From assembly GCA_905236925.1 (NCBI GenBank), contig CAJOQS010000162.1, positions 1 to 29,625 on the forward strand: a DNA stretch of 29,625 nucleotides. Direction: 5' to 3'. The position numbers and the translations under genes are program-made. How positions within the stretch are numbered: position 1 is the first letter of the stretch; each line of letters opens with the position of its first letter. The DNA comes from an uncultured Lachnospiraceae bacterium (GTDB lineage: Bacteria > Bacillota > Clostridia > Lachnospirales > Lachnospiraceae). Of this stretch, positions 16,799 to 24,811 are shown one piece after another. The notes below the pieces were generated by a model, which saw only the letters and a program-made list of their open reading frames with translations, did no database searches and was not told where the DNA came from.

Positions 16799-17515
16799 AT
16801 GGAGAAACGTGACTATCTTATCAGTTGTCTTTCTCAAAACGAAATACCCTGCACCGATATCCAGGCTGATAAGCTGATACGTTTCTATGAAATGCTCATA
16901 GAAAAAAATAAGGTTATGAACCTTACAGCCATTACCGATTATGAGGATGTTGTCGTAAAGCATTTTGCTGACAGTCTTACAGTTAACAGAATTATCGATC
17001 TGAGCAGTCAGAGATTGATAGATGTCGGAACCGGAGCCGGATTTCCCGGAATTCCCTTAAAGATTATTTATCCGGATCTGAAAGTTACATTGCTTGACTC
17101 TCTTAATAAGAGACTCGTTTTTTTGAATGAAGTGATCGATGAGCTTGGCTTGAAGGGAATTGAAACTGTTCATTATCGTGCGGAAGAAGCCGCCCGTCTT
17201 GAAAAGTATCGTGAGAATTATGATGTTGTTGTATCGCGTGCTGTTGCAAATCTTTCTACTCTTGTAGAATATTGTCTCCCTTTTGCTTCTGTTGGTGGTT
17301 GCTTTATTTCCTATAAGGGTGAAAAGGCACAGGAAGAAGTTGATGCGGCTTCCACCGCGATCAGAGTTCTCGGAGGTAAATTATCTTCTGCTCAATACTT
17401 TACTCTAAACGGTAGCTCCTATGATCGTGCATTAATTCGAATAGATAAGGTTTCGTACACTCTAGCTAAGTATCCTCGGCAGGGTGGTAAGCCTTCATCC
17501 TCTCCGATTACTTGA
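16799..17515 (+). CDS. rsmG: 16S rRNA (guanine(527)-N(7))-methyltransferase RsmG
   Basis: RsmG (GidB) methylates G527 of 16S rRNA; loss in other bacteria gives low-level streptomycin resistance. The 238-residue protein has the SAM-binding motif DVGTGAGFPG (75-84), the segment MNLTAITDYEDVVVKHFADS (40-59) and the family C-terminus KYPRQGGKPSSSPI. The ATG follows GCGGAGG by five bases. Its 3' half is unusually rich in T-ending codons compared with parA just downstream. The first parS palindrome begins 22 bases after the stop. Confidence 0.97.
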   Translation: MEKRDYLISCLSQNEIPCTDIQADKLIRFYEMLIEKNKVMNLTAITDYEDVVVKHFADSLTVNRIIDLSSQRLIDVGTGAGFPGIPLKIIYPDLKVTLLDSLNKRLVFLNEVIDELGLKGIETVHYRAEEAARLEKYRENYDVVVSRAVANLSTLVEYCLPFASVGGCFISYKGEKAQEEVDAASTAIRVLGGKLSSAQYFTLNGSSYDRALIRIDKVSYTLAKYPRQGGKPSSSPIT

Positions 17516-17537
17516 AATTTATTTGTTTTCGTATTAC

Positions 17538-17557
17538 AATGTTTCACGTGAAACATT
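17538..17557. other. parS site 1
   Basis: The sequence contains the exact ParB/Spo0J recognition palindrome TGTTTCACGTGAAACA (17540-17555), extended by AA and TT to a 20-base palindrome. It lies about 7.3 kb from the DnaA-box cluster, the usual origin-proximal place. ParB loads here as a CTP-dependent clamp. The palindrome is followed by five T, so as RNA it could also act as a weak terminator for rsmG. Confidence 0.97.
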
Positions 17558-17582
17558 TTTGATTCAAAATCACAAACATCCA

Positions 17583-17602
17583 AATGTTTCACGTGAAACA
17601 TT
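17583..17602. other. parS site 2
   Basis: This is a second copy of the 20-base palindrome AATGTTTCACGTGAAACATT, identical to site 1 and 45 bases from it centre to centre, with a core at 17585-17600. It lies 58 bases upstream of parA. Confidence 0.97.
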
Positions 17603-17608
17603 GACTAT

Positions 17609-17646
17609 ATGTATCAGTAGCATAAGCTAAATTCAAACTGATACAT
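17609..17646. promoter_or_regulatory. 10-bp inverted repeat upstream of parA
   Basis: ATGTATCAGT (17609-17618) and ACTGATACAT (17637-17646) form a perfect inverted repeat with an 18-base spacer, ending 14 bases before the parA ATG. It is unrelated to parS in sequence. A TTGACT (17601-17606) touching parS site 2 could be a -35 element, but the matching -10 is poor. The repeat could be an operator or a leader hairpin that controls parA. Confidence 0.5.
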
Positions 17647-17660
17647 CGACAAGGATATCA

Positions 17661-18470
17661 ATGGGTAAAATAATAGCAATAGCAAACCAAAAAGGTGGAG
17701 TAGGAAAAACCACATCAACAATAAATCTTTCAGCTGCACTTGCTCTGAAAGGAATGCGTGTACTTGTCGTTGACTGTGATCCACAGGGAAATGCAACGAG
17801 TGGACTCGGAATTGAAAAGAGCGAAATAGAGAATACAGTCTACGAACTCATGATAGGAGACTGCGAAACAGAACAGTGCATCTGTGAAAGTGCAGTCACA
17901 AATCTTAAAGTAATACCCTCCAATGTAAACCTTGCCGGAGCAGAGATAGAACTAATAGGAATGAACAACAAAGAATTCATTCTGAAGGATGCTCTGAGCA
18001 AACTGAAGGATGAATACGACTATATTATGATAGACTGTCCTCCTTCACTCAATATTCTGACCGTTAATGCATTGGCAGCAGCAGATGCAGTACTGATAAC
18101 GATCCAGTGTGAATTCTATGCTTTGGAAGGTCTTTCACAACTGATCCATACTATCGAACTTGTTAAGGCAAGACTGAATCCGGGACTGGTTATCGACGGT
18201 GGAGTATTCACAATGTACGATTCGAGAACCAATCTCTCAAATCAGGTTGTAGAGAATGTTAAGAACAATCTGGAACAGAATATCTACAAGACAATGATAC
18301 CGAGAAATGTCAGACTCGCAGAAGCACCGAGCTACGGACTTCCAATCTGTATGTATGATCCCAAGTCTGCAGGAGCGGAAGCATATAACAATCTGGCGGA
18401 TGAAATACTTGTACGTGACGGCAAAAAGAAAGCCGGAACAAGAAAAATTATCAGGAAAACAAAGAACTGA
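17661..18470 (+). CDS. parA: Chromosome-partitioning ATPase ParA (Soj)
   Basis: ParA is a deviant Walker A ATPase that binds DNA nonspecifically and positions ParB-parS complexes; in Bacillus the orthologue Soj also regulates DnaA. The 269-residue protein has KGGVGKTT (11-18), VVDCDPQGNATSGLG with the conserved aspartate at 40, and DYIMIDCPPSLNILT. The short N-terminus without a helix-turn-helix is the chromosomal rather than the plasmid type. The ATG has AAGGA upstream. Codon third positions are A-rich, unlike rsmG just before it. parB follows after 79 bases. Confidence 0.97.
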   Translation: MGKIIAIANQKGGVGKTTSTINLSAALALKGMRVLVVDCDPQGNATSGLGIEKSEIENTVYELMIGDCETEQCICESAVTNLKVIPSNVNLAGAEIELIGMNNKEFILKDALSKLKDEYDYIMIDCPPSLNILTVNALAAADAVLITIQCEFYALEGLSQLIHTIELVKARLNPGLVIDGGVFTMYDSRTNLSNQVVENVKNNLEQNIYKTMIPRNVRLAEAPSYGLPICMYDPKSAGAEAYNNLADEILVRDGKKKAGTRKIIRKTKN

Positions 18471-18549
18471 GAAGAGCAATTATAGGCCAAATCAAGATAT
18501 AGTATACAGAACGATAAAAAGGCACAAAATACTGTAAAGGAGAAATAAG

Positions 18550-19443
18550 ATGGCAGTTAAGCGCGGATTGGGAAAGGGACTTGATGCAATGATAAGCAAG
18601 AAGAACGTCCCCGAGACAGAGAACACTGAGACAGAGGCAACAACCGGAGAGACTCTGGTGAGCATTAATCAGATCGACACCAATCAGGATCAGCCCAGAA
18701 AGGCCTTCAATCAGGAAAGGCTGAACGAACTGGCGGATTCGATCAAGCAACATGGTATAGTTGAACCTCTGATCCTTCAGAAGAAGAGCAAGAACCGTTA
18801 CGAGATAATCGCAGGAGAGCGCAGGTTCAGGGCCGCAAAGATTGCCAAGCTTAAGGAAGTTCCCGCTATAATCAGAGACTATGAGGACAAGGAAGTAGTC
18901 GAGATAGCACTGATCGAGAATATTCAGCGCGAGGATCTCAACGCGATTGAAGAATCGAACGCTTATCAGAGACTTATGGACGAATACGGCTACCGTCAGG
19001 AAGAGGTTGCTGTAAGAGTATCCAAGAGCAGAGTGGCGATCGCGAATTCACTCCGCCTTCAGAAGCTGGATGAGCGCGTGAAGCTCATGGTCATTGATGA
19101 CGAGATCACCGGAGGACACGCACGCGCACTTCTTGCAATCGAGGATCCCAACCTTCAGTACGAGACGGCAGGCAAGGTTTTTGAGGAAAAGCTCAGTGTC
19201 CGCGAAACGGAAAAGCTCGTAAGGTCGATCACAAAGCCCAAAAAGGATAATCCCAAGGAGAAGAAAGCCCTTGAAGATGACGCAACATATAAAAAATATG
19301 AGAAGAACCTGATCACACTTACCGGATCGAGAGTTGAGATCCAGCGCAAGGATAATGACAAGGGACGGATCATCATAGACTACAACAGCCTGGATGAGTT
19401 TGAAAGGATCTACGAAATAATGATGAAAGGCGGAAAGAACTGA
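18550..19443 (+). CDS. parB: Chromosome-partitioning CTPase ParB (Spo0J)
   Basis: ParB binds parS and spreads as a CTP-gated clamp. The 297-residue protein has a ParA-stimulating N-terminus (KRGLGKGLDAM), the CTP-binding motifs GERRFRA (89-95) and ENIQREDLN (123-131), a helix-turn-helix near 150-172 and a C-terminal dimerisation domain ending in DEFERIYEIM. An AAAGGAG site lies upstream of the ATG. The stop overlaps the ATG of the next gene by one base (TGATG), so the DUF4446 protein is co-translated with it. Confidence 0.97.
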   Translation: MAVKRGLGKGLDAMISKKNVPETENTETEATTGETLVSINQIDTNQDQPRKAFNQERLNELADSIKQHGIVEPLILQKKSKNRYEIIAGERRFRAAKIAKLKEVPAIIRDYEDKEVVEIALIENIQREDLNAIEESNAYQRLMDEYGYRQEEVAVRVSKSRVAIANSLRLQKLDERVKLMVIDDEITGGHARALLAIEDPNLQYETAGKVFEEKLSVRETEKLVRSITKPKKDNPKEKKALEDDATYKKYEKNLITLTGSRVEIQRKDNDKGRIIIDYNSLDEFERIYEIMMKGGKN

Positions 19444-19961
19444 TGAAGATATTTACATCGATGGGTCTGGATCCTGAAATCGTTTTGCTGAGCATATGTT
19501 GTATAGTATTGATAATGATAATACTATATATTGTTCTTCTGGTTAAGTTTAAGGAATATAAGGCAAACTACAACACCTTTATGCAGGGTAAAGACGGCAA
19601 GGATCTTGAGACTGCGATACTCGAGAAATTTTCGCAGATAGACAAGATCAGCGACCAGGTCGACGTCAATGCCGCAGAGATAGTATCCATCATAGACAAG
19701 ATGAAGTATAACTATCAGAAGTTCAGCATTGTAAAGTACGATGCTTTCAAGGAATGCGGCGGTAAGCTGAGCTTTTCCCTGTGTATGCTCACTGACAACA
19801 ACGATGGTTTTGTAATGACCTCGGTTCACAGCACCAACGAGGGCTGCTATATCTACATCAAGGAGATCATAAAGGGCGAGTCCTATGTACTCCTGAGTGA
19901 AGAAGAAAAGAAGGTCCTTACCGAGGCCAAGACAAGAAAAAGCTGCTTAGACGACAAATAA
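19443..19961 (+). CDS. DUF4446 family membrane-anchored protein
   Basis: The 172-residue protein has one N-terminal transmembrane helix (about 12-34), a short basic stretch, a likely coiled-coil region (about 45-88, ETAILEKFSQIDKISDQVDV) and a C-terminal domain with IVKYDAFKECGGKLSFSLCM and SVHSTNEGCYIYIKEI. This pattern is the DUF4446 family, which I recall as commonly placed next to parB in Clostridia; its function is not known. The one-base overlap with parB implies coupled translation. A role in anchoring or sensing near the partition complex is only inference from context. Confidence 0.82.
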   Translation: MKIFTSMGLDPEIVLLSICCIVLIMIILYIVLLVKFKEYKANYNTFMQGKDGKDLETAILEKFSQIDKISDQVDVNAAEIVSIIDKMKYNYQKFSIVKYDAFKECGGKLSFSLCMLTDNNDGFVMTSVHSTNEGCYIYIKEIIKGESYVLLSEEEKKVLTEAKTRKSCLDDK

Positions 19962-19982
19962 GCGGAATAGCGGGAATAATGA

Positions 19983-20867
19983 ATGCATAGTTTTTTAAAA
20001 TCGATCGGTTATACGTGTAAGGGAACTCCGACAGAACTGGAGGAGCTCATCAAGAACACGCTTCTCAAGGCCGATTATAAAAAAGAAGTCGCTCTCGAAA
20101 GAGGCGGGAAGATGGTGGAGTACATCAGGTTTACCTCGGAAGACTCCGGAATAATCGTTGTCGGAGAGGAAGACGAGGAAGGACGCTATCACTATAAGTA
20201 TTATTTCCCGTTCGGGGTAGGAAGAGCAGGCATCAATAACGAGGAAGAGGTATTCGTCAACAAGAAGGTTGACAGCGATGCCTACATGGCGATGTGCGAT
20301 GATTCAAGGATCGGCATATCGCTGATCTTCTATGTCGTAAATGTAGTTGACTTCATGAGGATATATAAGGGCGAGAAATGTCTTGAGAATAAATCGGTAC
20401 AGTTCGTCGGACTTGCCGACACGGGAAAGATAATCCTGCCCACACAGGTCTATGTTGAGGATCGAGAGAAGCAGAAAAAGGAAATAAAAAAGAAAAACAA
20501 GCTGGTTGCCGAGGCAAAGAAGGGCAATCCCGAAGCGATCGAAAACCTGACACTCGATGACATCACGAGATATGCGATCGTATCACAGCGTATCATGAAG
20601 GAAGATATTCTTTCGATCGTTGAAACAAGCATTGTTCCGTACGGTTCTGAGTCAGACATGTACAAGATCACAGGAAATATCGAGGATGTCAGAAAAGAGG
20701 AGAACGCTGATACCAAGGAAGCATTCTGGCATCTGACGGTTCGCGTGGATGAAATACCCATGGATATCTACATCAATTCAAACGATCTGATGGGTGAGCC
20801 TCTTGTGGGAAGAAGATTCAGAGGAAATATCTGGCTTCAGGCAGAAGTGACCGATCCCAAGGGATGA
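19983..20867 (+). CDS. Uncharacterised protein, probably DUF3881 family
   Basis: The 294-residue soluble protein shows no transmembrane helix or known catalytic motif that I can see. The N-terminus MHSFLKSIGYTCKG, the central YHYKYYFPFGVGRAG, and a highly charged Lys/Glu helix (about 160-185) before a C-terminal domain (EDILSIVETSIVPYGSESD) resemble what I recall of DUF3881, a family largely limited to Lachnospiraceae-like Clostridia. It follows the DUF4446 gene by 21 bases and a weak GCGGGA site. Function is unknown. Confidence 0.65.
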   Translation: MHSFLKSIGYTCKGTPTELEELIKNTLLKADYKKEVALERGGKMVEYIRFTSEDSGIIVVGEEDEEGRYHYKYYFPFGVGRAGINNEEEVFVNKKVDSDAYMAMCDDSRIGISLIFYVVNVVDFMRIYKGEKCLENKSVQFVGLADTGKIILPTQVYVEDREKQKKEIKKKNKLVAEAKKGNPEAIENLTLDDITRYAIVSQRIMKEDILSIVETSIVPYGSESDMYKITGNIEDVRKEENADTKEAFWHLTVRVDEIPMDIYINSNDLMGEPLVGRRFRGNIWLQAEVTDPKG

Positions 20868-20882
20868 CGGTGAGAGATAAAA

Positions 20883-20911
20883 ATGACATCACCCGGGGAA
20901 TGTGCTAAAAT
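20883..20911 (+). promoter_or_regulatory. Promoter of the gmk-like/yaaR/holB operon
   Basis: ATGACA (20883-20888) and TAAAAT (20906-20911) are separated by exactly 17 bases, each one mismatch from the sigma-A consensus. They lie in the 98-base gap after the DUF3881 gene. The leader would run about 50 bases to the ATG at 20966. Confidence 0.7.
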
Positions 20912-20965
20912 AATAATTTGAAGGTCAACAAATACAAATATAAACGGGGAAAGGAAACCGTTCTT

Positions 20966-21574
20966 ATGGGCAAGGGAAGAATTTTCTGCCTGCTCGGTCC
21001 CTCCGCATCAGGAAAAGACAGTCTGTATCAGGGGATACTAAAACGGCAGCCGATAGAGCTGAAAACAATAGTATCATATACTACAAGGCCTCAGAGGGCG
21101 AATGAGATCTCCGGGGTCGAATATCACTTTACGGATATCCCTTCATTCCGAAAGCAGGAAGAAGAGGGAGGAGTCATTGAATACAGGTGCTATCATACGA
21201 TGCACGGAGACTGGTACTACTACACCGCGAATGACGGACAGATAGATGAAGAACACGACTATCTTGTAACGACGGTACTCAAAGGCTACGAGGGTCTGCG
21301 TGATTTCTTCGGAAAAGAGCGCGTGGTTCCGATATATATTTATGTAGAGGACGGTCTGCGTCTGAGCAGAGCCCTTGAAAGAGAAAGAAAACAGACCAAC
21401 CCGAAATACGCGGAGATGTGCCGGAGATATCTGGCCGACTCCGAGGATTTTTCGGAAGAAAACATAAAAAAGACAGGCATTAAGAGACGGTTTGAAAACG
21501 AGGATTTTAATAAATGTCTTGAGGAAATCTGCAGGTTTATTGAATCCGGAGATTACTCTACAGTTGTAGAATAA
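20966..21574 (+). CDS. Guanylate kinase-like P-loop protein
   Basis: The 202-residue protein belongs to the guanylate kinase fold. The P-loop is GPSASGKD (11-18), which lacks the usual Ser/Thr directly after the lysine. TTRPQR (39-44), GVEYHF (50-55) and VIEYRCY (70-76) match the GMP-binding region, but the usual YGT motif reads YYYT (84-87). The lid region is replaced by a longer KQTNPKYAEMCRRYLADSED segment. A TTG at 20918 would add 16 residues, but the ATG at 20966 fits the fold and has AAAGGA upstream. The gene holds the slot that thymidylate kinase has upstream of yaaR-holB in Bacillus. Whether it phosphorylates GMP is uncertain. Confidence 0.82.
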   Translation: MGKGRIFCLLGPSASGKDSLYQGILKRQPIELKTIVSYTTRPQRANEISGVEYHFTDIPSFRKQEEEGGVIEYRCYHTMHGDWYYYTANDGQIDEEHDYLVTTVLKGYEGLRDFFGKERVVPIYIYVEDGLRLSRALERERKQTNPKYAEMCRRYLADSEDFSEENIKKTGIKRRFENEDFNKCLEEICRFIESGDYSTVVE

Positions 21575-21591
21575 AACCGAACGGAGCTATT

Positions 21592-22032
21592 ATGGATATC
21601 AGGGTTAATCAGACGACACCAGTTAACCAGATAGAACAGACTCAGGCTGCCAAACCTGCAGACGGCAGCTTCAAATTCACGCTCATAAGTACGATCGAGG
21701 AAACGGAGCTTGCCGAGAAGCTGACCAATCTCATGGGTGAGATCACCGAGCAGGGCGAAAAGATCAAAAAGCGCAGAGATATTCAGGATATGCGCCGCTA
21801 CCGCTCGCTGATCAAGGACTTCATGAATGAAGTCGTAAACCGTTCACATAAGTTCTCGCGTGAGAATTTCCTCGACAAGAGAGGTCGGCACAGAGTATAC
21901 GGAATGATCCGTCTGGTTGACGAAAAGCTCGATGAGATCGCATCAGAACTGATAAAGGATGAAAAGGATCTGCTTCTGATAATGGGCAACATAGATGAGA
22001 TACGCGGCCTGCTGCTTGATATCTTCACATGA
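21592..22032 (+). CDS. yaaR: YaaR family protein (DUF327)
   Basis: The protein has 146 residues: an unstructured, Gln/Thr-rich N-terminus (about 1-27) and then a helical, charged domain, including the block YRSLIKDFMNEVVNRSHKFS and RHRVYGMIRLVDEKLDEIA, that marks the YaaR/DUF327 family. In Bacillus it lies directly upstream of holB, as here. The ATG has CGGAG five bases before it. No biochemical function is established for the family, so none is assigned. Confidence 0.88.
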   Translation: MDIRVNQTTPVNQIEQTQAAKPADGSFKFTLISTIEETELAEKLTNLMGEITEQGEKIKKRRDIQDMRRYRSLIKDFMNEVVNRSHKFSRENFLDKRGRHRVYGMIRLVDEKLDEIASELIKDEKDLLLIMGNIDEIRGLLLDIFT

Positions 22033-22066
22033 GCAGGACATATGGCGATAGAGGAGGATCCGGACA

Positions 22067-23059
22067 GTGCTTAGCTTTAAAGACATCATTGGCCAGGAAA
22101 GCGTAAAGGAGCATCTCCAATCGGCCATTTCTGAGAAAAAGCTGTCGCATGCCTATATCTTTTCGGGAGAGGACGGATCCGGAAAGATGATGCTCGCAAA
22201 AAGGTTCGCCGCCGCGCTTCAGTGTGATTCGGAAGGTCCCGAGCCCTGCGGCTGCTGTCTGAACTGCATGCAGTCCGAGGCGGATTCCCATCCGGATACG
22301 GTATATGTGACTCATGAGAAAAAAAATATTACCGTGGACGATATCCGAAATCAGCTGGTCAATGACGTTCAGGTAAAGCCCTATTCGGGAAAATACAAGA
22401 TTTATATTGTCGATGAAGCCGAGAAAATGAACGAAGCGGCTCAGAACGCGCTGTTGAAGACTCTGGAGGAGCCACCTGAATATGCGGTAATCATATTGCT
22501 GACAACCAATACCGGAACATTCCTTCAGACGATACTTTCCCGATGTGTGATCCTTGATATAAAACCGGTGGAAAACGGAAGGATCAGGGACTATCTTATG
22601 GACAGGGAGAAGCTTCCCGACTATGTTGCTTCTCTGTATGCGGCATTTTCCTGCGGTTCGATCGGAAAAGCGCTCCGTTATGCGGGAGATGAAAGCTTTA
22701 TCGCCGCAAAGGATCTGGTGATCAGGTTTGTAACGGAGGTCGGACGCCTAAAGCAGACCGAATTATCCGAACTGATAGGCGAGATGGGCGGAAAGGACAG
22801 CAAAACTTCTTTTGACGATTATTACGATCTTATGTGCATGTGGTACAGGGACGTAATGGTATATAAAGCGACCCACGATCCCAGGAAGGTCATATTTTCC
22901 GAAAAGATATCGGAAATCAGAGAGCAGGCAGAGGAAAAAAGCTTCAAGGCTCTCAATGACATATTTAATGAGCTTGAAACCGCCAGACAGCGACTGAATT
23001 TCAGCGTAAGCTTTCCTGCTACGATGCAGATGCTGGTTCGTGCGATGAAGGCGAGATAG
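22067..23059 (+). CDS. holB: DNA polymerase III subunit delta prime (clamp loader)
   Basis: Delta prime is the stator of the clamp loader that places the DnaN ring on DNA. The 330-residue protein starts at GTG (22067), with GAGGAGG about nine bases upstream; a nearer ATG frame is closed. It has a P-loop-like GEDGSGKM (34-41) lacking the usual Ser/Thr after the lysine, as expected for a subunit that does not hydrolyse ATP. A zinc-binding cysteine set follows (Cys53, 61, 64, 67, with an extra Cys63), then DEAEKM (116-121) and the SRC motif (158-160) that serves the neighbouring ATP site. It is followed by ricT after 12 bases. Confidence 0.95.
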   Translation: MLSFKDIIGQESVKEHLQSAISEKKLSHAYIFSGEDGSGKMMLAKRFAAALQCDSEGPEPCGCCLNCMQSEADSHPDTVYVTHEKKNITVDDIRNQLVNDVQVKPYSGKYKIYIVDEAEKMNEAAQNALLKTLEEPPEYAVIILLTTNTGTFLQTILSRCVILDIKPVENGRIRDYLMDREKLPDYVASLYAAFSCGSIGKALRYAGDESFIAAKDLVIRFVTEVGRLKQTELSELIGEMGGKDSKTSFDDYYDLMCMWYRDVMVYKATHDPRKVIFSEKISEIREQAEEKSFKALNDIFNELETARQRLNFSVSFPATMQMLVRAMKAR

Positions 23060-23071
23060 AAAGGATAGATT

Positions 23072-23995
23072 ATGGTTACAGTTATCGGAGTGAAATTCAG
23101 ACATGCGGGAAAGATCTACTATTTTGATCCCGCAGGTCTGGACATACAAAAAGGAGATTCCTGCATCGTCGAAACCGCCAGGGGTGTTGAATTCGGAAGT
23201 GTTGTTCTCGGACCCCGCGAGATCGATGACAGCAAGGTTGTACAGCCTTTAAAGCCGGTTATCAGAAAAGCGGACGAAGCAGATTTTGCGACTGAGGCCA
23301 GAAACCGCGAAAAAGAAAAGGACGCCTTCATAGTATGTCTTGAAAAGATCAGGAAGCACGGTCTTGAGATGAAGCTGATCGAATGTGAATATACATTTGA
23401 CGGCAGCAAGGTACTTTTCTATTTTACCGCGGACGGACGTATCGATTTCCGTGAGCTTGTAAAGGATCTTGCATCGGTATTCAGAACACGAATCGAGCTG
23501 AGGCAGATCGGCGTCAGGGACGAAGCAAAGGCACTCGGAGGGATCGGAATATGCGGAAGACCTCTTTGCTGCAACACATATCTTCCCGATTTCGCGCCTG
23601 TTTCGATCAAGATGGCAAAGGAACAGAACCTTTCGCTCAATCCTACCAAGATATCCGGAAACTGCGGAAGGCTTATGTGCTGTCTGAACAACGAGGAGCT
23701 CGCATATGAGGAGCTTAATGCAAAGCTTCCCAATGTCGGCGATCATGTTACAACAGCTGAGGGAAGACATGGTGAAGTTGCTTCAGTAAATGTCCTGAAG
23801 CAGATCGTTCATGTTATCATCACCCTTGAAAACGGCGACAAGGAAGCTCATGACTATTCACCCGAGCAGCTTACCTTTAAGCCGCGTAAGCGTAAGGAAC
23901 GTCCCGCAGTCGAGGCGGACGGAGAAGAACTCAAGGAGCTTAAAGAGCTCGAAAAGCTTGAGAAGACCGAAGGCGGCAGCAAGCTGGACGAATAA
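23072..23995 (+). CDS. ricT: PSP1-domain regulatory protein RicT (YaaT)
   Basis: RicT forms, with RicA and RicF, the Y-complex that carries iron-sulfur clusters and aids RNase Y-dependent mRNA maturation in Bacillus. The 307-residue protein has a PSP1 domain (about 60-145) and two cysteine groups, CGRPLCC (161-167) and CGRLMCC (198-204), which supply cluster ligands. The C-terminal 40 residues are a Lys/Glu-rich tail. AGAAAGGA precedes the ATG. Its place after holB is conserved with Bacillus; ricA and ricF are not in the window. Confidence 0.94.
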   Translation: MVTVIGVKFRHAGKIYYFDPAGLDIQKGDSCIVETARGVEFGSVVLGPREIDDSKVVQPLKPVIRKADEADFATEARNREKEKDAFIVCLEKIRKHGLEMKLIECEYTFDGSKVLFYFTADGRIDFRELVKDLASVFRTRIELRQIGVRDEAKALGGIGICGRPLCCNTYLPDFAPVSIKMAKEQNLSLNPTKISGNCGRLMCCLNNEELAYEELNAKLPNVGDHVTTAEGRHGEVASVNVLKQIVHVIITLENGDKEAHDYSPEQLTFKPRKRKERPAVEADGEELKELKELEKLEKTEGGSKLDE

Positions 23996-24010
23996 CAAGA
24001 TAAAACAGAT

Positions 24011-24748
24011 ATGGATGTTACGTTACTTCCCGGAGAACGGGTCGATGACCTTGAAAGAAACAATTTTAAAATAATACAGAATCCCGCCCGGTTCTGCTTC
24101 GGCATGGATGCCGTGCTGCTGAGCGGGTTTGCTTTAGTGCGGGAAGAAGAGAGGGTTGTCGATCTCGGAACAGGGAACGGCATCATTCCGATACTTCTTG
24201 CAGCCAAGACCACGGGAAAGCATTTTACAGGAATAGAGATACAGCCGGAAAATGTTGATATGGCGCGAAGGAGCGTCGCGCTGAACGATATCGGCGACAG
24301 AGTCGATATCCGTGAGGGTGACATAAAAACCGCGTCTGCCGATCTCGGTAAGGCAATGTTTGATGTTGTAACCTCGAATCCTCCCTATATGCTTGGTGAG
24401 CATGGTCTGGTCAATCCGGATTCGGCCAAGGCGATCGCCAGGCATGAAATACTTTGCACACTTGACGATGTTGTCCGTGAAGCATCACTCCTGTTAAAGC
24501 CGCAGGGAAGGTTCTATCTTGTCCACAGACCCTTCCGGCTCGCCGAGATCTTTTCCAGACTTGCGGAATACAGGCTCGAACCGAAACGCATGAAGATGGT
24601 TCATCCATTTATCGACAAAGAGCCGAACATGGTTCTTATAGAAGCGGTCCGAGGCGGAAAACCGAGACTTACAGTGGAAGCTCCGCTGATAGTCTATAAG
24701 GAGCAGGGTGTTTACACTGACGAAATATATGATGTTTACGGTTATTGA
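24011..24748 (+). CDS. trmN6: tRNA1(Val) (adenine(37)-N6)-methyltransferase
   Basis: The 245-residue protein is a Rossmann-fold methyltransferase of the YabB/YfiC family. The SAM motif is DLGTGNG (51-57), the acidic ribose-binding residue lies in GIEIQPEN, and the catalytic motif is NPPY (123-126), which marks N6-adenine or N5-glutamine methyltransferases. FCFGMDAVLLSGF (28-40) is the family N-terminal signature. The order ricT-yabB-rsmI matches Bacillus, without the yabA and yazA genes. The ribosome site is weak, so coupling to ricT 15 bases upstream is likely. Confidence 0.9.
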   Translation: MDVTLLPGERVDDLERNNFKIIQNPARFCFGMDAVLLSGFALVREEERVVDLGTGNGIIPILLAAKTTGKHFTGIEIQPENVDMARRSVALNDIGDRVDIREGDIKTASADLGKAMFDVVTSNPPYMLGEHGLVNPDSAKAIARHEILCTLDDVVREASLLLKPQGRFYLVHRPFRLAEIFSRLAEYRLEPKRMKMVHPFIDKEPNMVLIEAVRGGKPRLTVEAPLIVYKEQGVYTDEIYDVYGY

Positions 24749-24811
24749 AGCGGCCGGAGGGGATATTTCTTCACCACAAGAATGGCCGTCAGATAAAGGA
24801 GGCTCTGGATT

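Noticed and set aside
22036..22078. ATG at about 22041 as the holB start
   Set aside because: That frame stops after ten codons; the GTG at 22067 with GAGGAGG upstream is in the holB frame.
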